A stretch of 39,997 nucleotides of DNA, from the NCBI RefSeq assembly GCF_014695775.1, contig NZ_JACJOX010000042.1, positions 1-39,997 on the forward strand, in the 5' to 3' direction. Below, in pieces: positions 1 to 6,800 of the stretch. The stretch comes from Leptolyngbya sp. FACHB-60 (lineage in GTDB: Bacteria > Cyanobacteriota > Cyanobacteriia > Phormidesmidales > Phormidesmidaceae). The notes beneath the pieces were generated by a model. It ran no database searches. It was given only the letters and a program-made list of their open reading frames with translations, and was not told the origin of the DNA. Position numbers and translations under genes: made by a program. Every line of letters begins with the position of its first letter. Position 1 is the first letter of the stretch.

Positions 1-109
1 CTGGATTCGCTCCCATTGGTCATCGCGCAGGGCATAGCGTCGGCTTGTCATTCCGCTGAGTCTTGCTTTAAGGACTACCCTTCAACCCTAACCTAATTGA
101 TGACACGCC
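1..109 (-). mobile_element. IS5-type insertion sequence, 5' end (cut by window edge)
   Basis: Reading leftward from an ATG at 51, the minus strand encodes MTSRRYALRDDQWERIQ, the usual N-terminus of IS5-family DDE transposases; the rest lies outside the window. The element appears to end at about 109, where the text acacgcc runs into CTAG (110-113). The same tip plus CTAG occurs at 1461-1471, and IS5 elements commonly insert at CTAG-like 4-bp targets. It cannot be judged from here whether this copy is intact. Confidence 0.75.
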
Positions 110-308
110 CTAGCGCTCAAAGCTGCGATCGTTACGTTTATTGATGAACGATTTGCCCTAAACGTAGCTGAGGTAACAATCGCGCAATCCAGGGTAAAGA
201 TTAAAATTAATTCGCAAGAAAAAGACTAGCCTCACAGTTCCTTCATATAGGATTAAAAAGTAGGAAAAGGTTCCTGCGCAAATTTTAATCCTTCCATAAG
301 AAACCACC

Positions 309-497
309 ATGAATACCCTAAGTGACAAAAGCTATTGCTTTTCTGTACTTCCTGGAACTCGCGATCATCGAGGCTTTTTTGTACAAGATACAACCTACGA
401 ATTAGTCGATGTCAGTGCGGCAGGCTGGGCACGTATCTGTTTAGACAGCTCTGCTTGCTACTACGTAGATCCTGCTAATATCAAATCCTTTTGTTAA
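309..497 (+). CDS. Small hypothetical protein, 62 aa
   Basis: I do not recognise this protein. It is 62 residues with no membrane segment and no motif I can name. It is aromatic-rich and has four cysteines, at about residues 10, 44, 50 and 62, the last being the C-terminal residue. The ATG follows AAGAAACCACC, a weak ribosome-binding site similar to the one before the next small ORF. It lies between two IS5-type transposase remnants, so it is accessory DNA and may be horizontally acquired. Expression is not shown; it could be a chance ORF. Confidence 0.4.
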   Translation: MNTLSDKSYCFSVLPGTRDHRGFFVQDTTYELVDVSAAGWARICLDSSACYYVDPANIKSFC

Positions 498-639
498 TTC
501 GAATAGGTCTAATTCAGCCTAAATTCTGACTTTAGGTAGAGTTTATGTCAGATAAATCTGGGCTTTGCCTTTGGTTTGAATGGATGTGTGAGGAAATCGT
601 TATTTCACCCATAATTCTTGCGAAAGATCACTAACCACC

Positions 640-849
640 ATGAACGCTGCAACCCGAGTTTTTTCTGTGTACGTGTCGGATTTCGCTATTGAGCTTCGAG
701 ATGATGGCAATCAATACTCTGGGGATGGGCGACTGGTTTGTAGACAGCGCAACTATGACAGTCTGTTTAAGTTTGCTAAAAATATGGCCCTCAACCACGC
801 TGTTCCTCTACGAGATTACACCCGCTCAGAGGCCCAATACCAGTACTAG
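640..849 (+). CDS. Small hypothetical protein, 69 aa
   Basis: A 69-residue ORF starting in the context AACCACCATG. It is soluble and mixed-charge, and ends in a tyrosine- and glutamine-rich tail (SEAQYQY). I recognise no family, and it shows no convincing similarity to the 62-aa ORF upstream despite the shared start context. It sits 140 bp after that ORF and about 80 bp before a perfect 25-bp inverted repeat, between IS5-type remnants. Coding status is inferred only from ORF length and start context. Confidence 0.4.
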   Translation: MNAATRVFSVYVSDFAIELRDDGNQYSGDGRLVCRQRNYDSLFKFAKNMALNHAVPLRDYTRSEAQYQY

Positions 850-929
850 GTAGACGAGCGTTGCGTTATCTCGCGATTCGTTCTATGCCTATTAGAGAGC
901 GGTTGAAAAGCGACTTGCTGTGGCTTTAT

Positions 930-983
930 GCATCTGTTGATCCCCCTATCCATTAAAAAATGGATAGGGGGATCAACAGATGC
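930..983. repeat. Perfect 25-bp inverted repeat with AAAA loop
   Basis: Arms 930-954 and 959-983 are exact reverse complements separated by four A. The arm begins gcatctgttgatccccct. A 25-bp mismatch-free hairpin is far beyond a normal terminator and lacks a flanking T-run. It lies just upstream of a decayed IS5-type transposase, so it could be a small foldback element or a palindrome left by a transposition or replication event. Confidence 0.85.
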
Positions 984-1162
984 GACAAAGGTTTGTATGA
1001 AGTCGAGTCTAAAGGCGCAATGCCAGGTCTCTCTTGAATGAGGAAACCTGACGGATGTAGAGACTGAGCCATCAAAAAATGGTGCCATTGCCTCTAATCC
1101 TGCGTCGTGGGCAAAGCGGTTGTGGAGAAAGTTGAGGGAGGGACAAGGTTCGGTGACATGCC

Positions 1163-1471
1163 CTACCGGTGGACGCCCACGATTGCGTCCCAAACGGTTC
1201 AGTGGGGATAAAGGCTAGAGCAGTGGCACCCTTCGCGGCTATTCGCGAGGGTGGGGGATCGGGTGACTATCCCCGGAAAAGCAATGAACGGCGTCGAGGT
1301 AGGTTTGACAAGGCTCCATACCGCCAGCGCCATCGGGTTGAGCGATGTTTTAATCGCTTGAAGCAGCACGGCCGCATCGCGACTCGCTACGAGAAAAAGG
1401 CTGAAAACTCCTGGCTATACTAGCTCTAATCCTCCATCATGATGTGGGCTTAGTTTTAAAACACGCCCTAG
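1163..1471 (+). pseudogene. IS5-type transposase C-terminal remnant
   Basis: The plus strand carries the recognisable IS5-family C-terminal region broken by mutations. Frame one reads GGRPRLRPKRFSGDKG and then hits TAG at 1216-1218, where the family normally has tyrosine (GDKGYSS). After a frame change near 1270 the text continues as RKSNERRRGRFDKAPYRQ, RHRVERCFNRLKQ and IATRYEKKAENS. The element ends at 1461-1467 in acacgcc followed by CTAG, matching the tip of the left-edge element. I could not place a 5' end. It is non-functional, and the small minus-strand ORF over it is a shadow. Confidence 0.8.
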
Positions 1472-1550
1472 TTTCAAAGCTAAAGGGGCCGGACTAAGAG
1501 CGATCGCCGCTCAACCAGACCAGACCCATAGGTTTTAGCGACCGTAACGC

Positions 1551-3506
1551 CTACCAATGGGTCTTCAGCCCTTGCAGCCGCATAACCTCCTGAAGTGCCC
1601 CTATAGAACCACTGGGGATCACGGCGACTGGGTCATCGACAGGCGCACCGGCCGATACTAACCAGCCTGCGGTCACTCCGGCTGCGGCCCCCACCTGCCA
1701 TTCGCCGTAGTGGATACGGGTTGAAGCGTTAGCAATATGAGTAGCTGCTAAGGGCTTGCCGCCTATCAACAAATTGTCGACCCCCTGGGGAATCAGACTC
1801 TCCAATGGAATCTGCACAGGTTTGACTCGGGGCTCCTGGGCTGGAGCGGCAACGGCTTCCCCTGAAGGCAGCCAGTTGCGGTAACGACAGCCGTGAATAT
1901 CGATCGCATAGTGGGTCAGCCCAACGGTGGTGGGGCTGAAGTCGCGCTGGCCGGGGAAATCATAGCGCAGATCGTTTTCGCGAATCATAAACTCATCTTG
2001 GCCATAGGCGGCACGGCCCACAATCCGCCGTCCCTCGCGAAAGTAGGGCACCATGCTGAGGCCCGACATCGTGCCCATGGGACTCTCAGCTCCGTAGAGG
2101 TAGGCCAGCGGGTAGTTGGGGCCAGACTGAGTTTCAAGCAGCCAGCGGGCAAACATCAGCGCGTTCTCTTCACCAAATTTAAGCGCCGACTGCGATAGAC
2201 CCCCCATCCAGTTTTGGTGCTGGCCAGCGGTCTCTAGCTCAGCAGCGTTGAGCAGTAGAGGTGGGTTCATCCAGTTCCAGTCGTTGCCCCGGTTCCAGTT
2301 GATCATGGAGATGTCGCCCGCGACCGGTGCGCTGGTGTAAGGGTTACCCCGGTTTTGGCTGACGATGCGCCGGTAGTGAAAGACACTCTTGCCCGCAAAA
2401 AACGGAAATCCCTCTAAGTCAAATGAGGCTTGATGCTCGTGGAGACCGTAGGTAGGCTGCAGTCGCGCTAGAGCAGCCAAGCTGTCGCCTCCGTCATTGT
2501 GAATACCGATAGCAAAGGGGTAGGTAAAGGCCTGGGTACAGTCGGGATTGTCAAAGGCGGCGGCGTTGGGCTCCCCCGTGGTCGCCTTGGATTCAGACCC
2601 GAGCCGGTAGGGCACCTTGGCCCAGGCCACCAGTTCTCCTGTGTCGGTAGCATCAATCACAATCATCGGCTGACCGGGGGGCGGCTGTAGCTTGACGGGC
2701 ACACGGTCAAATTGAGCGGTGGGCGACCAGCTATACCACTCGGCCAGCTCTGCCGACAGCCGCCCCATGGGCTGATAGCTGGGGTCTTTAGGAATGCGCC
2801 TTACCCCGTAGACCGCTGTGATGCGGCGGCCCGTGGCGTCAAACTCGGCTCCCTTAAACGCCGTCATCGCGGCCCAGCGGCTAGCAGGGGCGCTGGGGTT
2901 GGTGTCGGCTAAAAACTGTTCTGCGGCCTTGGCCCCGGCCTGGGGTGGAAAGCACAAGGTGCCTACCCAACAGCTGTTGATGTCGGCTACCGATCGCGAG
3001 GTACCGTTTGGGCTCCAGGCCGGTAAGTTGACCACCTGCTGCTTGATCAGCTGCCGGAACCGCTGCCAGCTGGGCGATAGATTGTTGGCCTGGCGCATGC
3101 GCAGCGATTCATCGAGGGCAGAGACGCCCTGTGAGCTAATCTGCCCCCCCAACCAGGGGGCAACTTCGATCAGACAGGTGGTGGCACCGCTGGCCATAGC
3201 GTGGGCAGCGGCAGCTACCCCGCCTAGGGAACCGCCCACTACCACCACCTGACACTCCCAGACCTCTTTAAACTGGGGCATTGGGTCGATGCGCGGGCGA
3301 CCGTTAAACACGATGGGTTGTGGCACATCTCGCAGTCGCAGGGCGGGGGTGATATCGCCACCCGCTCCCGGTGATGGGGCGGGCGACCAGCGCGATGCGG
3401 TGAGCCCGGCGATCGCCCCCACCCCAAACATAATGGCGGCTAGACCTGGCAAATATCGCCACTGTCGCCGGATTCGCCGCTGAGTCTGCTTGCGATCGCC
3501 CTTCAC
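1551..3506 (-). CDS. Membrane-anchored FAD-dependent oxidoreductase
   Basis: A 651-aa protein. Basic residues precede a single hydrophobic segment (about 18-38), a signal anchor or uncleaved signal peptide. A proline-rich linker leads to a Rossmann dinucleotide-binding start, VVVVGGSLGGVAAAAHA (about 87-103), closing with the acidic end of beta2 (CLIEVAPWLGGQ). Near the C-terminus, NLLIGGKPLAATHIA and a GEWQVGAAAG stretch fit the second FAD contact. The layout matches the FAD_oxidored (PF12831-type) family of secreted or periplasmic oxidoreductases; substrate is unknown. It is transcribed leftward, divergent from the HTH-like gene with 138 bp between them. The start is an ATG; the anchor directly after it supports the choice. 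Confidence 0.8.
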   Translation of the reverse strand: MKGDRKQTQRRIRRQWRYLPGLAAIMFGVGAIAGLTASRWSPAPSPGAGGDITPALRLRDVPQPIVFNGRPRIDPMPQFKEVWECQVVVVGGSLGGVAAAAHAMASGATTCLIEVAPWLGGQISSQGVSALDESLRMRQANNLSPSWQRFRQLIKQQVVNLPAWSPNGTSRSVADINSCWVGTLCFPPQAGAKAAEQFLADTNPSAPASRWAAMTAFKGAEFDATGRRITAVYGVRRIPKDPSYQPMGRLSAELAEWYSWSPTAQFDRVPVKLQPPPGQPMIVIDATDTGELVAWAKVPYRLGSESKATTGEPNAAAFDNPDCTQAFTYPFAIGIHNDGGDSLAALARLQPTYGLHEHQASFDLEGFPFFAGKSVFHYRRIVSQNRGNPYTSAPVAGDISMINWNRGNDWNWMNPPLLLNAAELETAGQHQNWMGGLSQSALKFGEENALMFARWLLETQSGPNYPLAYLYGAESPMGTMSGLSMVPYFREGRRIVGRAAYGQDEFMIRENDLRYDFPGQRDFSPTTVGLTHYAIDIHGCRYRNWLPSGEAVAAPAQEPRVKPVQIPLESLIPQGVDNLLIGGKPLAATHIANASTRIHYGEWQVGAAAGVTAGWLVSAGAPVDDPVAVIPSGSIGALQEVMRLQGLKTHW

Positions 3507-3644
3507 ACCTAAATCCTGGTTAACGCTGCCAAGGTTTTAGCACACCTTTCCCTAAGCGATCGCCCTTTGGCACGCTCTGTTACAGGACATTCCAGACCAG
3601 GATGAACCTGATACAGTAGCCACAGATCCGCTACGTTCTGCCCT

Positions 3645-4067
3645 ATGCCACCCTCGCCCTTTGTTTCTAACTCCACTGACGGTGCCCCCTCTTCCCCAAC
3701 CTCCGGATGGATAGGAACCACCGAAGACACCGGGGCACTGCTGTCGGTAGACGCGGTGCAAAAGTACCTCAACCGATCGCGGGCCTCGGTCTACCGCTAT
3801 GCCAATACCGATGCCAACACCCTCAACCCTCCCTACGACAAAACCAAGCTCAACCCCGAAGTACGCCGCGACAAAGACGATCCCCTCGAGTTTCGTCCCC
3901 AGGAAGTGCGCCGCTTCGCTGAGGAAGTGCTGGGCTTACACCCCACCATTCAAGTGCAGCCCCCCGAAGAGACGCTCACCCACGACCTGATGCGACAGGT
4001 ATTGCAGGAGATGCGGGCGATTCGGCTGCTGTTGGAGGAGCGGGGGAGCGGGGAGGCGAGGAGATGA
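3645..4067 (+). CDS. HTH-like conserved cyanobacterial protein, 140 aa
   Basis: A proline/serine-rich N-terminus (about 1-25) precedes LLSVDAVQKYLNRSRASVYRYAN (about 33-55). This resembles the helix-turn-helix of MerR/HTH_17-type DNA-binding proteins, with a long basic and acidic wing region to about 85. A second helical part (RPQEVRRFAEEVLG) and a C-terminal amphipathic helix rich in Leu, Arg and Glu (about 115-138) could mediate oligomerisation. I recall similar uncharacterised proteins in cyanobacteria but no named family. It is divergent from the FAD oxidoreductase gene and could regulate it, though nothing in the sequence proves that. The 3' end of the gene runs into a purine-rich tract. 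Confidence 0.6.
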   Translation: MPPSPFVSNSTDGAPSSPTSGWIGTTEDTGALLSVDAVQKYLNRSRASVYRYANTDANTLNPPYDKTKLNPEVRRDKDDPLEFRPQEVRRFAEEVLGLHPTIQVQPPEETLTHDLMRQVLQEMRAIRLLLEERGSGEARR

Positions 4068-4124
4068 GGGAGGTGGGGAGGATGAGGGATGAGCGAGATG
4101 TGAGGGATGAGGGAGGTGAGGAAA
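4036..4124. repeat. Purine-rich GA/GGGA tract at the 3' end of the HTH-like gene
   Basis: Nearly all bases are G, A or T, in iterated gggatgag / gggaggtg units. It contains many runs of three or more G and could form G-quadruplex or triplex structures. The last part of the HTH-like ORF lies in it, so its C-terminus (ERGSGEARR) is partly low-complexity. A complementary pyrimidine-rich tract lies at about 4313-4376. Confidence 0.7.
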
Positions 4125-4488
4125 TCGTGTGTGACCTAGCTGAAATCCTTTTTGATGTTTGGAAGTCAGGGCTTACACAAATCGGCATTGTTTAGAAACT
4201 GTAGTAATTGGATCGGACGCCCAGTTTTTATGCTCCTATTTATAGTATCCATAAAAATTGGGACGATCCCCCATGGTCTGAACCCTTCCAAACCCCTCTC
4301 ATTGCCGCGTTGACCCCCTTCTCCTTGGGTTCCTCATCCCTTTATCTTCCCCATCCCCTCACTCTTTTCTTCTCTCTACCCTAAGAGGGATATCCGTAAT
4401 TCTCCCCAGCCGTCGGGAATGCTAGATTTAGAAGTGGTTTAAATCTGTAAGCTTGGTTTAGTCAAAGGTTCAGCCTTTGGAGTGATCA
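4068..4488. other. Intergenic stretch with purine/pyrimidine tracts and an imperfect inverted repeat
   Basis: No convincing gene. It holds the end of the purine tract, an imperfect inverted repeat (4210-4232 against 4250-4269, arms ggatcg...cccagtttttatg and cataaaaattggg...gatcc), and a C/T-rich tract at 4313-4376. The 10-mer agggatgagg (around 4105) has its complement cctcatccct in the C/T tract, so the region could fold back on itself. No clear terminator or promoter was assigned. Confidence 0.5.
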
Positions 4489-4641
4489 ATGTCATGGATC
4501 GATTGCTATAACCTTGCATATAGTTTCAATGGAACCGTTTTCCACCCTGAGATCGTCGATACTCTCGTCCAGGATGAGTACACGCCAGTGGTAGTCTCAA
4601 CCGAGTCTACCTACGAAGGTTGGATATGTGGGATGGTCTGA
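4489..4641 (+). CDS. Possible small protein, 50 aa
   Basis: A 50-residue ORF starting MSWIDCYNLAYSFNGTVFHP and ending GWICGMV. It has no membrane span and no motif I recognise. AGTGATCA just upstream is only a weak ribosome-binding context. Composition is protein-like (Tyr, Val, Glu, few rare residues), but the length is within chance range. Its end overlaps the first bases of a longer alternative reading of the next ORF. Status uncertain. Confidence 0.3.
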   Translation: MSWIDCYNLAYSFNGTVFHPEIVDTLVQDEYTPVVVSTESTYEGWICGMV

Positions 4642-4705
4642 TTTTTCTGGGCCTTGGCCTCGACCTCAGATTTATATCCCTTGTCGAATTCTGTTATTGC
4701 ACTGT

Positions 4706-4894
4706 ATGGATTCTGCCAGTCAACCGGATACCCCTGCGGGGGAACCTCCTAGTCCGTCATCTAACGTGTTGGGCGTTTTAATTGCGGTACTTACCTTAAC
4801 TCTGCCACTGTTTGTAGTCGCCCATTTTTCAACGGCGACGGCAGAGCTAGAGCAGCCCCCGACCTTCTCTGTACCAGCTTCAGCGGGGCGCTAG
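4706..4894 (+). CDS. Small single-span membrane protein, 62 aa
   Basis: The frame is open from 4628, but the ATG at 4706 gives a sensible product. A polar Ser/Pro-rich N-terminus (MDSASQPDTPAGEPPSPSS) is followed by one hydrophobic helix, VLGVLIAVLTLTLPLFVVAH (about 22-41), and a short polar tail. I recognise no family. It precedes ppa on the same strand by 257 bp, too far to assume an operon. The ribosome-binding site is poor, so the start is a choice by product, not by signal. Confidence 0.45.
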   Translation: MDSASQPDTPAGEPPSPSSNVLGVLIAVLTLTLPLFVVAHFSTATAELEQPPTFSVPASAGR

Positions 4895-5151
4895 GGCACC
4901 GCCCAAGGCATAGTTGGGGCGCACTGTAGGGGCGTTCACAAAGTGTCCCCAAAGGGGAATCGCTCCCGTTAGGGCTGCTGATTTGTTTGGGGGCGGTGGG
5001 CTAAACCATGCGGAAAAGGGGCCGCCGCCCCGTAAAATACTATGTCGGAAGGGCATTTGCGGAAGCCTGGCGACCGTACTTAGCAGTGCGCTGGGGGAGG
5101 CTTGAGCCTTCTGCCCTGTACATTCAGCTTTTTATTGATTGGAGTAGTGTT

Positions 5152-5661
5152 GTGGATCTATCTCGTATTCCAGCTCAGCCTGAGCCTGGATTGATCAACG
5201 TGCTGGTGGAGATTACCGGCGGCAGCAAAAACAAGTACGAGTTTGACAAAGACTTAAACGCGTTTATTTTAGACCGGGTACTGTTTTCGTCGGTGAAATA
5301 TCCCTACGACTACGGCTTTGTGCCCAACACCCTAGCTGACGATGGCGACCCCCTCGACGGCATGGTGTTGATGGATGAGCCCACCTTCCCCGGCTGTGTG
5401 ATTGCAGCGCGGCCCATTGGCATGCTGGAGATGATCGACGGCGGCGATCGCGACGAGAAAATTCTCTGCGTGCCCGCCGCTGATCCCCGTTACACCAGCG
5501 TCAAATCTCTGGACGATGTGGCTCCCCACCGCCTCGACGAAATTGCCGAGTTCTTCCGCTCCTACAAAAATTTGGAGAAGAAGGTGACCGAAATTCTCGG
5601 CTGGCAGAACGTCGATAAGGTCGCAGCCCTGGTAGAGCAGTGTATCGCGGCGGCGAAGTAA
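5152..5661 (+). CDS. ppa: Inorganic pyrophosphatase
   Basis: Soluble family I pyrophosphatase, 169 aa, hydrolysing PPi to phosphate in the cytoplasm to pull biosynthetic reactions forward. The signature DDGDPLDGMV is followed by RPIGMLEMIDGGDRDEKILCV, which carries metal-binding aspartates. The C-terminal FRSYKNLEKK segment with phosphate-contacting Lys/Tyr is also present. The open frame extends upstream to 5008, but homologues as I recall them begin (M)DLSRIPAQ. The GTG at 5152 gives exactly that and has GGAG seven bases before it. Length and conservation are normal for cyanobacteria. The gene ends before a strong bidirectional terminator shared with petF. Confidence 0.95.
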   Translation: MDLSRIPAQPEPGLINVLVEITGGSKNKYEFDKDLNAFILDRVLFSSVKYPYDYGFVPNTLADDGDPLDGMVLMDEPTFPGCVIAARPIGMLEMIDGGDRDEKILCVPAADPRYTSVKSLDDVAPHRLDEIAEFFRSYKNLEKKVTEILGWQNVDKVAALVEQCIAAAK

Positions 5662-5690
5662 CACCTCTGGTGCGCGCTTAAAGCAGTTAT

Positions 5691-5728
5691 AAAAAAGGGA
5701 TGCTTCGTCAACGAAGCATCCCTTTTTT
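5691..5728. terminator. Bidirectional rho-independent terminator between ppa and petF
   Basis: Perfect 17-bp stem (arms 5691-5707 and 5712-5728) with a four-base loop tcaa. The outer A6/T6 ends give a U-tract in either direction. It sits between the convergent ppa (+) and petF (-) genes. Confidence 0.9.
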
Positions 5729-5748
5729 GTCAGAAAACCCGTTTGGAG

Positions 5749-5775
5749 GCCTGGTCTCGCGCAGCGAGACCAGGC
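5749..5775 (-). terminator. Hairpin downstream of petF
   Basis: A 12-bp perfect stem (gcctggtctcgc / gcgagaccaggc) with a 3-base loop, 10 bp after the petF stop. The T-run that follows on the minus strand is weak. It probably works together with the bidirectional terminator 20 bp further on, or protects the petF mRNA 3' end. Confidence 0.65.
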
Positions 5776-5784
5776 ACTTCAGAC

Positions 5785-6084
5785 CTAGTAGAGTTCTTCT
5801 TCTTGGTGGGTCAAGATGGTGCAGTCGGAGGTGGGGTAGGCAACGCAGGTCAACACGTAGCCAGCGCCGATCTGGTCATCATCCAGGAAGGACTGATCGG
5901 ATTGATCAACGGTGCCAGCGGTGATTTTGCCAGCACAGGTGGAGCAAGCCCCAGCCCGGCAGGAGTAGGGCAGGTCTAGACCCTGCTCTTCAGCCGCGTC
6001 AAGAATATAAGTATCGTCGTCTACGTCGATGGTTTGGTTGAGCCCTTCAGACTCGTTAATCAACGTAACCTTGAAGGTTGCCAT
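5785..6084 (-). CDS. petF: Plant-type [2Fe-2S] ferredoxin
   Basis: A 99-aa soluble ferredoxin that accepts electrons from photosystem I and passes them to FNR, nitrite and sulfite reductases and other enzymes. The cluster motif CRAGACSTC supplies Cys42, Cys47 and Cys50, with Cys80 in YVLTC as fourth ligand. The protein is acidic and ends HQEEELY, typical of photosynthetic ferredoxin I. Start: ATG behind AGAGGATAGCACC. It is a single gene with its own terminator and a long upstream region. The ferredoxin-dependent sulfite reductase in this window is a likely electron acceptor, though not a neighbour. Confidence 0.96.
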   Translation of the reverse strand: MATFKVTLINESEGLNQTIDVDDDTYILDAAEEQGLDLPYSCRAGACSTCAGKITAGTVDQSDQSFLDDDQIGAGYVLTCVAYPTSDCTILTHQEEELY

Positions 6085-6513
6085 GGTGCTATCCTCTCGT
6101 CAAATACAGATTGCAGATCGATCTTTAAGCTACAGAACACCCTTCGGATAAGGTTTCCAGGATTTGCTCTGAGCAGACCTAACACAACCTTGATACTACG
6201 GGAAAACCTGAAGCCTGTCTTGCCTTTTTCGGCCCTGGCTGAACGGGATTCGTAATCAAACCGATTAGTAATGGATTGGTTTGCTTATACCCTATTAGGA
6301 TCCCAAACGTAAGACAGTAGCGATCGCACGGTCAAACCCGCCCAGCTTTTCTCAATAACTGTTCACAAAACGCAGGGCAGCCCGACGACTGGGCACCCCC
6401 GCAACGGATTCAAATAGGGGCTTGAGGGCACCGACGGCCGGCAGTAACCTCCCGGTTGGTAATTAAGCCTTGGTACCCTTTCTTGACACCCCTCTAAAGA
6501 ACCAGTAGAAAAA
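6085..6513. other. petF upstream region and a possible coding remnant
   Basis: 429 bp without a confirmed gene. The part nearest petF should hold its promoter and 5' UTR; no clear -10/-35 pair was assigned. At 6352-6456 the minus strand has a short protein-like open stretch (35 codons) ending ...VPSRRAALRFVNSY and stop. It has no good start and is probably a decayed 3' gene end or chance. Confidence 0.4.
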
Positions 6514-6678
6514 CTAAGCTTTGCGGCTGTTTTCGGACAGTTGCAGGTTGAACTCGGCCTGGGTCAGCAGGGCGGCCACTTGGCAGGCCACATCGGGTGA
6601 CAGGGCTGGCTGGCTCTCGGTGACAAAATCGAGGTAGCCATTAAAGGTGCGCATGATGATTTGCTTATTTTGCAGCAT
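6514..6678 (-). CDS. Small hypothetical protein, 54 aa
   Basis: The ATG at 6678 has a strong ribosome-binding site (AAGGAG, 7 bases upstream), so this start is preferred over a 75-codon frame reaching 6741. The product begins MLQNKQIIMRTFNGYLDFV. It is a soluble, probably helical protein with no motif I can name. It is divergent from photolyase (122 bp between starts) and might share a regulatory region with it. The strong translation signal makes it more credible than most small ORFs here. Confidence 0.6.
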   Translation of the reverse strand: MLQNKQIIMRTFNGYLDFVTESQPALSPDVACQVAALLTQAEFNLQLSENSRKA

Positions 6679-6800
6679 GGTTAATCTCCTTAGGGTGAGC
6701 CGCCGACAGACGGGTGCTGCCCCATGATAAAAGCTGCTCAACCCGAGGAGCTAATGTCGTTATACTGAATCGGTTTGCTGAGCAAGGGTGAGCCGCATTC

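Noticed and set aside
126..182. Interrupted inverted repeat (cgatcgttac...gttta / taaacgt...gtaacaatcg)
   Set aside because: Arms are broken by a 9-base insertion and contain a common HIP1-like core; too weak to call as a feature.
846..1193. 115-codon minus-strand ORF
   Set aside because: It spans the perfect inverted repeat and the antisense of a recognisable IS5-type transposase remnant; its sequence has no protein-family look.
5008..5151. N-terminal extension of pyrophosphatase
   Set aside because: Family proteins begin at the DLSRIPAQ segment; the GTG at 5152 has GGAG at proper spacing.
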